Positions 1 through 7,105 are shown, counted from the first letter of the stretch. The stretch: 15,707 bases of DNA from Imperialibacter sp965651695 (GCA_965651695.1 CBFGTI010000126.1:1-15707), one strand, 5' to 3'. The notes: generated by a model from the sequence alone, not told the origin. Translations and numbers: made by a program.

Positions 1-1031
1 ACATGGAAAGCGAGGCCAGCCGCATGAGCTACGTGAAGCGCTTTACGCAAAACGAAGCCGACCGGGCCTTTGAGTCGACCGGGTACGCAAAAAAGACGCT
101 GATGGCGGGGTTTACCACTGTACGGGATTGTGGTGGGTCGGGCGTAAATATTTCTTTAAGAAATGCAATCAATAGTGGTACCGTGGATGGTCCGCGCATT
201 TTTACTGCGGGAAAAACCATTTCAATCACGGGAGGGCACGGCGACCCGACCAACGGCTTTCCGTTCGATAAAATGGGTGACCCCGGACCAAGAGAAGGCG
301 TGGTAAACAGCCCTGAAGACGGAAGAAAGGCCGTGCGGCAGCGCTACAAGGACGGCTCCGATTTTATTAAAATTACTGCAACCGGCGGAGTGTTGAGTGT
401 TGCTAAAGACGGGTCGGGTCCGTCATTTTCGCAGGAAGAAATCAATGCCATAGTAGAAGCTGCCACCGACCTGCAAATGCACGTAGCCGCCCATGCGCAC
501 GGAGTGGAGGGCATGCAGCGGGCCATTAAAGGCGGCGTTACCACTATCGACCACGGCACCTATATGGATAAGCCTACCATGGAGCTGATGAAACAAAAAG
601 GCACCTGGTACATTCCCACCATTATTGCCGGTGTATCGGCTGCTGAAAACGCCGAAATCCCCGGCTTCTACCCATCTGTAGTAGCAGAAAAGGCGCGAAC
701 TATAGGCCCATTGATTCAGGGTACGTTTGCTGAAGCTTATAAAGCAGGTGTTAAAATTGGTTTTGGAACTGACGCCGGTGTTTTTCCGCATGGCAATAAT
801 GCACGAGAGTTTGAGCTGATGGTAAAGGGTGGAATGAAACCATTGGAGGCCATTAAAGCAGCCACGTCTGTTAACGCAACCATATTGGAAATGAGCGAGC
901 AATTGGGTTCTATTCAAGCCGGCCGATTTGCCGATGTGGTTGCTGTGCAGGGCGACCCTCTGGCAGACATTAAGCTGCTGCAGCAAGTGAAGTTTGTAAT
1001 GAAAAACGGCAAGGTGTACAAGAGCGAATAG
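1..1031 (+). CDS. Metal-dependent amidohydrolase (imidazolonepropionase/Xaa-Pro dipeptidase-like), 5' end outside window
   Basis: This is the C-terminal part of an amidohydrolase-superfamily TIM-barrel enzyme, a group that hydrolyses amide or peptide-like bonds using a metal centre. Counting from the ATG at base 3, visible family motifs are AGFTTVRDCGG (35-45), FIKITATGG with the probable carboxylated metal-bridging lysine K123, HVAAHAHG (160-167) and TTIDHG (H184) as later histidine ligands, and GFGTDAG with catalytic D257. The C-terminal stretch GRFADVVAVQGDPL is the typical return to the small beta domain. The N-terminal beta strands and the HxH metal motif are absent. Members are usually over 400 residues, so roughly 80-100 residues lie upstream of the window and the ATG at base 3 is very probably internal. 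Family assignment is strong; the substrate cannot be read from the sequence. The gene ends at TAG 1029-1031 and is followed by a hairpin terminator. Confidence 0.9.
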   Translation, partial: MESEASRMSYVKRFTQNEADRAFESTGYAKKTLMAGFTTVRDCGGSGVNISLRNAINSGTVDGPRIFTAGKTISITGGHGDPTNGFPFDKMGDPGPREGVVNSPEDGRKAVRQRYKDGSDFIKITATGGVLSVAKDGSGPSFSQEEINAIVEAATDLQMHVAAHAHGVEGMQRAIKGGVTTIDHGTYMDKPTMELMKQKGTWYIPTIIAGVSAAENAEIPGFYPSVVAEKARTIGPLIQGTFAEAYKAGVKIGFGTDAGVFPHGNNAREFELMVKGGMKPLEAIKAATSVNATILEMSEQLGSIQAGRFADVVAVQGDPLADIKLLQQVKFVMKNGKVYKSE

Positions 1032-1052
1032 AAAGCTGAATTAAATAGCAGG

Positions 1053-1097
1053 AAAAAGCGTTGATGAGTTGTTTTAGGCTCATAAACGCTTTTTTTT
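1053..1097 (+). terminator. Hairpin terminator after the amidohydrolase gene, able to act on both strands
   Basis: The arms AAAAAGCGTTGATGAG (1053-1068) and CTCATAAACGCTTTTT (1079-1094) pair over 16 positions with a single G-A mismatch around a 10-base loop. The 3' arm runs into an uninterrupted T tract (1090-1097). Read on the minus strand the same structure ends in five Ts, so it could also stop transcription arriving from the oxidoreductase gene at 2579-1605. It touches the ATG of the next plus-strand gene. Confidence 0.85.
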
Positions 1098-1604
1098 ATG
1101 TTTTGGAAAACAAATTACCTGGCCCTTGTTGCCTTCGCAGTTTTTTTTGTTTCATGCAATGATGACGAAACCGACCACGCAGCACTCACCGGCCGCAGTA
1201 TAACTTACCCGCTGTTTACCGGTGCAGCAGAGTGGGGCTATGAGGGCGAAGCCACCTTTGCCGAAAGAAAAGACGGATTTACTTTACTCACAATTCAGCT
1301 TACAGGCCCAACCGGCACTTCAAAGTTTCCGGCGCATTTGCACGAAGGACCGTATAGCGTGGACGCAGACATGGCCGCCATGTTAACCCCGGTTGATGCA
1401 GCTACCGGCAAAAGCGAAACACTGCTGAAGCAGCTTGCTAACGGTACGGAAATAACCTATGGAGAGCTAATCGGCTTTAATGGCCACATAAAGGTGCATT
1501 TGGGAGACGGCGATAATAAAAGTGTGATACTGGCCTACGGAAATATCGGGAGCAATCCGGCTACGGCAAGCAGGGCCAGCCTCGCAAACTGTGCCAGCTG
1601 GTAG
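1098..1604 (+). CDS. CHRD-domain-like lipoprotein
   Basis: This is a 168-residue protein that begins with a short lipoprotein signal peptide: K4, a hydrophobic stretch 7-18, and a lipobox-like FVSC with C20 as the probable lipidated residue, followed by NDDE. It is therefore likely anchored in the envelope. The mature part resembles CHRD-domain proteins: FPAHLHEGP (77-85), a TGKSET segment (103-108), ITYGELIGFNGH (119-130) and KVHLGDGD (132-139). The HxH and GHIKVH histidines could bind metal, but this is inference. ATG 1098 is the only usable start, because an in-frame TAA lies at 1083-1085. That start directly follows the T tract of the preceding terminator, and I see no promoter or ribosome-binding site. 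The stop (1602-1604) abuts the stop codon of the convergent gene with no intervening base. Confidence 0.75.
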   Translation: MFWKTNYLALVAFAVFFVSCNDDETDHAALTGRSITYPLFTGAAEWGYEGEATFAERKDGFTLLTIQLTGPTGTSKFPAHLHEGPYSVDADMAAMLTPVDAATGKSETLLKQLANGTEITYGELIGFNGHIKVHLGDGDNKSVILAYGNIGSNPATASRASLANCASW

Positions 1605-2579
1605 TTATATCCGCACGACCATCTTGCCAAGCACTTCCCTGTTTTTCATCGCAGCCAATGCTTTGGGGGCGTCTTCAAGGGCAAAAACTTTGTGCACTTT
1701 CGGCGTTAGCTTGCCTTCCTGAAACCACCTGCCCATCACCCTGAAGTTTTCGGCATTTTTCAGCGGTTCTTTTCTGAAAAAACCACCCCAGAATACTCCC
1801 ACTATCGAAGCGCCTTTTAGCAGAGGGAGGTTGAAAGGCAGTGCCGGAATTTCGCCAGCCGTAAACCCTATCACCAGGTGTCGTCCTTTCCAGGCGATCG
1901 ACCGGAAGGCAGGCTCTGTGTATTTGCCCCCCACGGGGTCTGCAATTACATCTACCCCACTGCCCGCAGTAATCTCCTTCACGCGCTCTTTTACATCTTC
2001 CTTCGAATAATTGATGGTGAAATCGGCGCCGTTTTCTTTGCAAAAGGCCAGTTTTTCATTGGTAGAAGAGGCTGCAATAATGGTGGCGCCCATAGCCTTG
2101 CCTACCTGAATGGCTGCGACGCCAATGCCGCCCGCTGCACCCAACACCAGCAGTGTTTCGCCCAGCTGAATCTGTGCTCTGTCGTGGAGGGCATGGTAGG
2201 CTGTGCCGTATGTCATAAGCGAAGCAGCCGCCGTTACCGCGTCCATCCCTGCCGGCATATGGAAGGTGTTGGAAGCAGGGGCCAACACCTCTTCGGCATA
2301 GCCACCCCAGGTGGTGCCGGAAACGACCAGGTCTCCCGGGGCAAATTGCGTGACACTTTCACCAACTTCTTTCACCACGCCCGCTACTTCGGCACCTGGC
2401 GAAAACGGCGGCTCCGGTTTAAACTGGTATTTTCCCTCAATGATCAATGTATCGGGGAAATTAACCCCGCAGGCAGCTACTTTTATCACCAGCTGCCCCT
2501 TGCCAGGTTTGGGTGAAGGTGCGTCGCCAACTTTCAGTAGCTCCGGCCCACCATATGTTGTACACAACAATGCTTTCAT
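1605..2579 (-). CDS. Zinc-independent quinone oxidoreductase-like medium-chain reductase (NADPH-dependent)
   Basis: This 324-residue protein of the medium-chain dehydrogenase/reductase superfamily (COG0604 type) probably reduces quinones or other electron-poor carbonyl compounds with NADPH in the cytoplasm. The N-terminal GroES-like domain contains CGVNFPDTLI (37-46) with the family's conserved Asn. PGAEVAGVV (61-69) and PGDLV follow. The Rossmann nucleotide-binding loop is VLGAAGGIGVAAIQ (145-158), with GVDVIADPVGG (208-218) further on. The structural-zinc cysteine cluster of alcohol dehydrogenases is absent, which fits the quinone oxidoreductase branch. Length matches the family. The start at 2579 begins directly with the conserved MKALLCTTYGGPE. 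It lies 63 bases after the NTF2-like gene on the same strand and may be co-transcribed with it. Substrate unknown. Confidence 0.92.
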   Translation of the reverse strand: MKALLCTTYGGPELLKVGDAPSPKPGKGQLVIKVAACGVNFPDTLIIEGKYQFKPEPPFSPGAEVAGVVKEVGESVTQFAPGDLVVSGTTWGGYAEEVLAPASNTFHMPAGMDAVTAAASLMTYGTAYHALHDRAQIQLGETLLVLGAAGGIGVAAIQVGKAMGATIIAASSTNEKLAFCKENGADFTINYSKEDVKERVKEITAGSGVDVIADPVGGKYTEPAFRSIAWKGRHLVIGFTAGEIPALPFNLPLLKGASIVGVFWGGFFRKEPLKNAENFRVMGRWFQEGKLTPKVHKVFALEDAPKALAAMKNREVLGKMVVRI

Positions 2580-2642
2580 GCCGGCAAAAATTAAAACATT
2601 TTAGATCGCGATGAAAGCATTATGCTGAGAACCGGCAGCCAT

Positions 2643-3530
2643 TTACCCCGCCCGGGGCGCCACGTTGTCGGCACAAACTTCGGCAAGCAGGTACCACTCG
2701 CCAGACGATGCTTTCTGCCACACACGTACATAATGTCCTTTTTCAGGCGTGTCGGGCATGCTGTAGCTGCCGTAGCTATAGCCAAAATCGCCCCCGGCTG
2801 ACGCTTCCCAGCCGATGGTAGCACAGCTGACCGGCTTTTTGTGGTAAGGCGAATTTTTTTGGGCCAGCCAGGCAAGCAGTACCTCTTTGCTGTAAAATGG
2901 CAGGTAGCCATTGATGGACGCCAGCAGGTTGGTGGCAGCAAAGCTTGAATAGGCTTTTTCCAGATTCCGTTCGGCCAGGTGATTGAATGCGTCCTCTGTT
3001 TCTTTTAAACTTTTTCCATTGCTTTTGCCTTTCCCGGCTAATAGCGGCATGGCTTGATAAGGCGCCCCAAATACATGCTCAGGACCAGCGGAAGGCACAC
3101 CAATGCCTAAATCGAGCAACACTTTCCATTCGTTTTGGGAGTTCTTTTTCCATACTGAGAAAAAATAACCGTACTGCGGCGGTAGCGTGTCGTTGGTTGC
3201 AGAAGTTATTCTCCAGGGTCCGGTATTAAAGCCAAGATCGCCTGATTTAGAAGCAGCCCCATAGTAGGGTTCCCAGTGCAGTAAAAAAGGGAGCGGCTTT
3301 TGAGAAGGTATGCGTGGCCTGTTCTGCTCATGAGCATTTTGAGGGCCAGGCGAAAAAACCAATCCCTCTTCTGAAAAATATTTAACCCACGCTTCCGGAA
3401 TGCCGTTTTTAGCACAGTACGCGGCAAAATCTCTTTCTGCTTGTTCCAGGCTCTCATTGGAGAATTGAGCAAGCAGGCCATAGCAGATAAGCTGAAATAG
3501 AATGATCAGTACACTTTTTTGAGTTTTCAT
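2643..3530 (-). CDS. Exported protein with two NTF2/SnoaL-like (DUF4440-type) units
   Basis: This protein of about 295 residues appears to carry an internal duplication. Numbering from the upstream ATG at 3539, unit 1 has SGDLGFNTGPW (99-109) then YGYFFSVWKKNSQNEWKVLLD (123-143). Unit 2 has GGDFGYSYGSY (249-259) then GHYVRVWQKASSGEWYLLAE (268-287). The pattern SGDLGY-TG followed by G.Y..VWkk....Wk is what I know from DUF4440/SnoaL-like proteins of the NTF2 fold. A signal peptide precedes them. I prefer the ATG at 3530 (MKTQKSVLIILFQL) over the one at 3539 because it gives a compact K-rich n-region; cleavage is likely near LLA-QF. The protein is probably periplasmic. No catalytic residues are evident; ligand binding or a structural role are both possible. 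It lies 76 bases after the beta-barrel gene. Confidence 0.7.
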   Translation of the reverse strand: MKTQKSVLIILFQLICYGLLAQFSNESLEQAERDFAAYCAKNGIPEAWVKYFSEEGLVFSPGPQNAHEQNRPRIPSQKPLPFLLHWEPYYGAASKSGDLGFNTGPWRITSATNDTLPPQYGYFFSVWKKNSQNEWKVLLDLGIGVPSAGPEHVFGAPYQAMPLLAGKGKSNGKSLKETEDAFNHLAERNLEKAYSSFAATNLLASINGYLPFYSKEVLLAWLAQKNSPYHKKPVSCATIGWEASAGGDFGYSYGSYSMPDTPEKGHYVRVWQKASSGEWYLLAEVCADNVAPRAG

Positions 3531-3606
3531 TTGAAGCAATTTCAGCCAATAAAAGCCTAAGAAGGTTTTACCCTTAACGTGATGTGGGGGATAGCTGCAG
3601 CAAACA

Positions 3607-4965
3607 CTAAAAACTGAACTGATGCTGCACTACAAACATCAGCTTTTTGTCTGCTGCCAGCAGGGCGCCCGAGCCATCTGCCTCAAACACCGGCCTGCTT
3701 TGAACGTCGAAGCTCAACTTGGAAGTATGTCCCTTCATCAGCCAGTTAACCCCAAGATTGTACACCGCCACCGGGTCGTCCAGCCTTTCGAATGCATTTA
3801 GCTGCAGCGCGGCGTACGGCTGTAAGGTTCCGGCTGAGGCTAACAAATCGCGCTTCATCAGGTAGCCTGCCTGCATGTAAAAGGTGCTGCCCGTTCCAAT
3901 CATGGGGAAGCCGTTGCCTGTGCCATTAAAAGACCCGGAGGCGGGGTTAAAGCCGTCGTTGGTATTCATAACGCCCACGTTACGGATGTAGCCGGGTCCA
4001 AAATCGGTGTACGACGCGGCGGCATAGAGGCTGAGCGCTGTGCCCCGGTCTTTGTTCAGCGGCCGGTCGTATACGAAATCCAGCCCAAACAGGCCAAGCG
4101 CTGTCTGCACGGTGTCGGCACCACTCACGTACCACATGGCATCGGGTTGTGTGGCAAACCCAGCCCCCAGGGCCATTACATCTTTTTTGCCGAGGTAGGT
4201 GCCCACATGGTAGCTGTTGATATTCGACTCTTTGTCCAGAAACTCCCATTTTAGGTAGCCTTGCGTCATGAGCCTGGCCGGATTCGTTGAGAAATTTGCT
4301 GAGGTTCCGGCGGGGAAGCTACCGGCGTAAGCAACTTCGAAAGGATCGCTTACTGATAGCCTGTAGTCGAGTTTTCCGAGTTTTCCTTTAGCGTATACCA
4401 TCAGCATGCGCACAAACTGATCGGACACATCGTTGGTAGCCTGCTGATACAACGGCGCATCGGCCATCAAAATGGTGCCGGCTGATGGTGCTGAATGCCG
4501 CAAATGCCCTTTATAAGCTGCCAAGCCAGTTCCTATAGCCAGCTTTTCCCCAGCCACAGTATAATCGGCGGCAAAATCGTGAATAAACCAACCCAGCTTC
4601 CTCGGCGACCGGGTGGTGAAATTGTTCATGCCAGCCTGGGCGAAAAAAGTGATACGATCCGTAACCTGCCCTAGCAGCGTGAAGCGGGTTCTGCGCAGGC
4701 CTATGTCGAAGGTGCTGGAAGTTGGCTGACCAGCTAGTGTGGAACCGGGGTTGCTGTCGTTCCATCGTACCCACGTTTGGTTGAGCACCCCGGGCTTGAT
4801 GTACAGAGAGCCACTTTCGTTTAAATTGATTTTGAGATCTGTTTTTGCAGCCTCCTGGGCATAAACATCTGGTGCCAGCGTGAAAACTACTAAGATAACA
4901 GGCCAGGGTATTGGCAGCTTAAACGTTAAACAGTTGCTGCGTTTCGACAAATGGATGAGCTTCAT
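3607..4965 (-). CDS. Outer-membrane beta-barrel protein, porin-like (Porin_O_P type)
   Basis: This 452-residue protein has an unusually long n-region (about 20 residues, KLIHLSKRSNCLTFKLP) before a hydrophobic core and a probable cleavage site DVYA|QE at 36/37. The mature protein is rich in alternating amphipathic strands with aromatic girdles and ends in a terminal phenylalanine (VVQHQFSF), the usual outer-membrane barrel signature. The segment GLRRTRFTLLGQVTDRITFF (89-108), followed by AQAGMNNF, resembles the start of the barrel in phosphate-selective-porin-like proteins of Bacteroidota. Substrate is unknown; phosphate or another anion would be a guess. It is the first gene of a possible minus-strand unit with the NTF2-like and oxidoreductase genes, with a consensus -7 element 130 bases upstream. 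No other in-frame ATG exists between residue 1 and the signal core. Confidence 0.8.
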   Translation of the reverse strand: MKLIHLSKRSNCLTFKLPIPWPVILVVFTLAPDVYAQEAAKTDLKINLNESGSLYIKPGVLNQTWVRWNDSNPGSTLAGQPTSSTFDIGLRRTRFTLLGQVTDRITFFAQAGMNNFTTRSPRKLGWFIHDFAADYTVAGEKLAIGTGLAAYKGHLRHSAPSAGTILMADAPLYQQATNDVSDQFVRMLMVYAKGKLGKLDYRLSVSDPFEVAYAGSFPAGTSANFSTNPARLMTQGYLKWEFLDKESNINSYHVGTYLGKKDVMALGAGFATQPDAMWYVSGADTVQTALGLFGLDFVYDRPLNKDRGTALSLYAAASYTDFGPGYIRNVGVMNTNDGFNPASGSFNGTGNGFPMIGTGSTFYMQAGYLMKRDLLASAGTLQPYAALQLNAFERLDDPVAVYNLGVNWLMKGHTSKLSFDVQSRPVFEADGSGALLAADKKLMFVVQHQFSF

Positions 4966-5097
4966 GAAAAGTTTTTTTCCTGATAAACATTGAACCTATG
5001 GCAGGAGGTATGGTTTGGTGATAGTCACACATCAAAATAAGGCTGTGTGAGTTGTAGCGCCCCAAAAATGAGGACAATAGCCTATTAAGTGCAAATT

Positions 5098-5105
5098 CAA
5101 ATTTA
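5098..5105 (-). promoter_or_regulatory. Candidate -7 promoter element for the beta-barrel gene
   Basis: On the minus strand the bases read TAAATTTG, an exact match to the Bacteroidota -7 consensus TAnnTTTG, inside the 248-base divergent region 4966-5213. The -33 partner is weak (a TTC about 21 bases upstream), so only the -7 match supports it. If used, the transcript would start near 5091 and give a 5' leader of about 125 bases before ATG 4965. No convincing element was found for the thioredoxin gene on the other side. Confidence 0.4.
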
Positions 5106-5213
5106 AGTTTGTTAACAGCTGGCAGTGAACCTATTTAAGTGGGGCATCGTTTATTCATACGGTTACATTTTTCGTTAAAACGTTATAAATTAGCGTAGCT
5201 AAATAGTGGTGTC

Positions 5214-5762
5214 ATGGATAGAAAGTTCAAAGCCAGCGTTGTCCTCGCGTTTTTTATAGTCATTGCCACAGGTTTTAATATGCCTGAGCCCAAAGCCGAC
5301 GAGGCCGGAATCAAATGGATGACGTTTGAAGATGCCGTTGCTGCCAATAAGGTAGCTCCCAAAAAATTGTTCATTGATCTTTACACCGACTGGTGCGGTT
5401 GGTGCAAAGTGATGGACAAAAAAACTTTCTCGAGAGCTGAAATCGCAGCCTATGTTAATGCCAACTACTACCCTGTAAAGTTTAACGCCGAGCAGAAAGA
5501 AAATGTGGAATTCGACGGCCACACGTTCAAGTTTGTGCCCAGCGGACGAAATGGCTACCACGAGTTGGCAGCAACGCTCACTCAGGGGAAGCTGAGCTAT
5601 CCGATGGGCGTTTTTATGGACGAGGAAATGCGCATTTTAACCCTGTTGCCCGGATACCAGGAACCTAAATTTTTTGACACGGTTATAAAATACTTCGGTG
5701 GCGATAACCACAAGAAGGTGTCGTGGGAAGACTGGCAAAAGACCTATCAATCTGCTTTATAA
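5214..5762 (+). CDS. Exported thioredoxin-fold protein (CGWCK active site)
   Basis: This 182-residue protein has an N-terminal membrane or signal segment (MDRKF then hydrophobic 8-20) followed by a thioredoxin fold. The active site is DWCGWCKVMDKKTF (59-72) with redox cysteines C61 and C64. The cis-proline is in SYPMGVFMDEE (P130), followed by a C-terminal helix. This is the Thioredoxin_7/DUF255-like type, related in appearance to DsbD gamma-domain proteins. It probably acts as a thiol-disulfide oxidoreductase on the periplasmic side. The region between residues 90 and 118 is longer than in classical thioredoxin. ATG 5214 is chosen because it gives a complete signal segment. The gene is 93 bases upstream of the arsR-like gene, which has its own promoter, so co-transcription is not required. 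Its role in sulfur chemistry with the following transporters is inference from proximity. Confidence 0.88.
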   Translation: MDRKFKASVVLAFFIVIATGFNMPEPKADEAGIKWMTFEDAVAANKVAPKKLFIDLYTDWCGWCKVMDKKTFSRAEIAAYVNANYYPVKFNAEQKENVEFDGHTFKFVPSGRNGYHELAATLTQGKLSYPMGVFMDEEMRILTLLPGYQEPKFFDTVIKYFGGDNHKKVSWEDWQKTYQSAL

Positions 5763-5813
5763 AATCTTAGCCCTGCTTTTATAGCCGCCCGGAATTATCC
5801 CCCGTTTATTCAG

Positions 5814-5845
5814 TTTCAGTATATGAAAACATGTTCATATGTTTG
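5814..5845 (+). promoter_or_regulatory. arsR promoter overlapped by nested inverted repeats (likely operator)
   Basis: TTTC (5814-5817), 20 bases, then TATGTTTG (5838-5845) gives a near-ideal Bacteroidota -33/-7 promoter. Two perfect inverted repeats overlie it: ATATGAA (5821-5827) with TTCATAT (5834-5840), and AAACAT (5827-5832) with ATGTTT (5839-5844), each with a 6-base spacer. A dimeric repressor bound here would cover the -7 element. ArsR-family proteins typically bind AT-rich inverted repeats at their own promoters, so autoregulation by the next gene is the likely reading. The start codon is only 10 bases after the -7 element, implying a nearly leaderless mRNA. Confidence 0.7.
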
Positions 5846-5855
5846 TGACTGATTT

Positions 5856-6152
5856 ATGAAGGAAGACGTTAGTATTGAAAAACTCGAACGGGTAGCGTTT
5901 ATTCTGAAAACAATAGCCCACCCACTCCGCATTGGCGTTATCAACCTGCTTCACGCCAACGACAAGCTTTCAGTTACTGAAATATGTACAGCTTTGCAAT
6001 CTGAACAGTCTTTAACCTCTCATCACCTCAATATTATGAAGCTGAAGGGGATAGTGCAGAGCACAAGGATTGGGAAGAATATTTTTTATTCGCTAAAAAT
6101 GAAGGAAGTGGTTGATGTGCTGCGGTGTATGCAGTCGTGCGAGGTACTGTAA
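5856..6152 (+). CDS. ArsR-family winged-helix transcriptional repressor
   Basis: This 98-residue regulator has the ArsR/SmtB layout: FILKTIAHPLRIGVINLL (alpha1-alpha2, 15-32), KLSVTEICTALQ (37-48), recognition helix SLTSHHLNIMKLKGIV (52-67), and beta wing STRIGKNIFYSLK (69-81). Compared by memory with E. coli ArsR (ELCVCDLCTAL), the two first arsenite cysteines are replaced by S39 and T41 and only the third remains as C44, so the canonical As(III) site is not intact. Two further cysteines, C91 and C95 (RCMQSC), sit in the last helix. A thiol- or persulfide-based sensor is possible, but the cysteine positions do not match BigR/SqrR: the alpha2 cysteine position there appears to be N30 here. 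The gene is 9 bases upstream of the TSUP gene and almost certainly forms an operon with it. It is probably autoregulated through the inverted repeats upstream. Confidence 0.92.
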   Translation: MKEDVSIEKLERVAFILKTIAHPLRIGVINLLHANDKLSVTEICTALQSEQSLTSHHLNIMKLKGIVQSTRIGKNIFYSLKMKEVVDVLRCMQSCEVL

Positions 6153-6161
6153 AAAACTACT

Positions 6162-6959
6162 ATGGAAATTATTGGGTTTATATCTGCGGTGCTTATTGGG
6201 TTGGTGTTGGGTATGATCGGGGCCGGCGGTGCTGTGTTGGCCGTGCCGGTGTTGGTTTATTTCTTTGGTCTCGACCCAGTAGTAGCCACTGCCTACTCGC
6301 TGTTTATAGTGGGTGTTACCGCTGCTATAGGTGCTGCCATGCGGTATAAGCTTATTATTATGCACTTGCGTATTGCCATGCTATTTGCGGTGCCCTCGCT
6401 CACCACCATTTTTCTTACCCGCCTATATATAGTTCCCGCCATTCCTGCTGTAATATTCGAAGCCGGCGGTTTTCAGCTAACCAAGGGCGCCCTGTTGCTC
6501 GGAGTATTTGCCGTGGTTATGTTTTTCAGTGCTTTTTCTATGATAAAGAATGGTGTTGATGAAGCTGAGCTCGCTGCCCGCCCCGAAATGAATTATTTTC
6601 TGCTCATTTTGCGCAACGCTGCCATAGGTGTTCTGTTCGGATTGGTAGGCGCAGGTGGCGGGTTTTTGATAGTGCCGGCGCTCGTGCTGGTAATGAAGCT
6701 GCCCATGAAGCACGCCGTGGGCACCTCGCTGCTGATTGTTTCCATCAATACCCTGCTTGGTTTTATGGGCGACGTAATCAACCAGCAAATTGATTGGGTG
6801 TTTCTGCTGGTGTTTTGCGTTATCTCCGTGGCCGGCATGTTTTTAGGCAGCTATTTGGCCAGGGGCATCTCTGCCAAACATTTAAAGAAGGGGTTTGGAT
6901 GGTTCATTATGGCGATGGCGATCTTCATTTTTTTCAACGAGCTGGTGCTTAAAGCTTGA
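6162..6959 (+). CDS. TSUP-family permease (TauE/SafE, DUF81)
   Basis: This 265-residue integral membrane protein has about eight hydrophobic segments and the duplicated TSUP signature. Half 1 carries GMIGAGGAVLAVPVLVYFF (17-35) and TAYSLFIVGVTAAIGA (43-58). Half 2 carries GLVGAGGGFLIVPALVLVM (160-178) and AVGTSLLIVSINTLLGFMGD (185-204). TSUP proteins move small, mostly sulfur-containing or organic anions (sulfite, sulfoacetate, thiosulfate) across the inner membrane; the exact substrate here is unknown. Length and architecture are normal. It directly follows arsR with 9 bases between and shares its promoter. A plausible job is export or import of a reduced sulfur anion under repressor control, with the YeeE/YedE halves downstream. 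No Shine-Dalgarno sequence precedes ATG 6162. Confidence 0.93.
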   Translation: MEIIGFISAVLIGLVLGMIGAGGAVLAVPVLVYFFGLDPVVATAYSLFIVGVTAAIGAAMRYKLIIMHLRIAMLFAVPSLTTIFLTRLYIVPAIPAVIFEAGGFQLTKGALLLGVFAVVMFFSAFSMIKNGVDEAELAARPEMNYFLLILRNAAIGVLFGLVGAGGGFLIVPALVLVMKLPMKHAVGTSLLIVSINTLLGFMGDVINQQIDWVFLLVFCVISVAGMFLGSYLARGISAKHLKKGFGWFIMAMAIFIFFNELVLKA

Positions 6960-7087
6960 GATGTAGTTTTTCAGTTCTCAGTTTTTAGTTTTAAATTCTC
7001 ATTTTGCGTTGTGTCTGTTGAAAGACCTTTGTGTTTGCGCTTTGAGTTTTCCCCGTCCATTTCCACTATCTTTACTTTGTATTTATC

Positions 7088-7105
7088 TGAAAACATAAGC
7101 TTATG
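7088..7105 (+). promoter_or_regulatory. Second operator-like site at the YeeE/YedE start codon
   Basis: TGAAAACAT (7088-7096), six bases, then ATG (7103-7105) reproduces the core of the arsR operator, TGAAAACAT-N6-ATG at 5824-5841, with the same spacing and 14 of 18 identical positions. It overlaps a perfect 12-base palindrome CATAAGCTTATG (7094-7105) that includes the start codon. A weak promoter-like TTACTTTG (7072-7079) lies just upstream. Repression of the second transcription unit by the same ArsR protein would explain this, but the final ATG is constrained by translation, which weakens the match. Confidence 0.35.

Noticed and set aside
1878..2516. Plus-strand open frame of 212 codons
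   Set aside because: It lies wholly opposite the quinone-oxidoreductase-like gene, whose motifs are complete; its Cys/Arg/His-rich translation has no recognisable fold.
3551..3569. Possible terminator hairpin between the beta-barrel and NTF2-like genes
   Set aside because: Only seven base pairs with a bulged G and a four-base T run; too weak to claim an end of transcription.
5856..6152. Arsenic-resistance reading of the ArsR gene
   Set aside because: Two of three arsenite-site cysteines are missing, and no arsenate reductase or arsenite pump gene is nearby; the neighbours are sulfur-type transporters.
6960..7102. Repeated TTCTCA/AGTTTT words suggesting a direct repeat or small RNA
   Set aside because: The repeats are short, low-complexity and imperfect, typical of AT-rich intergenic sequence; no stable hairpin or T tract was seen.
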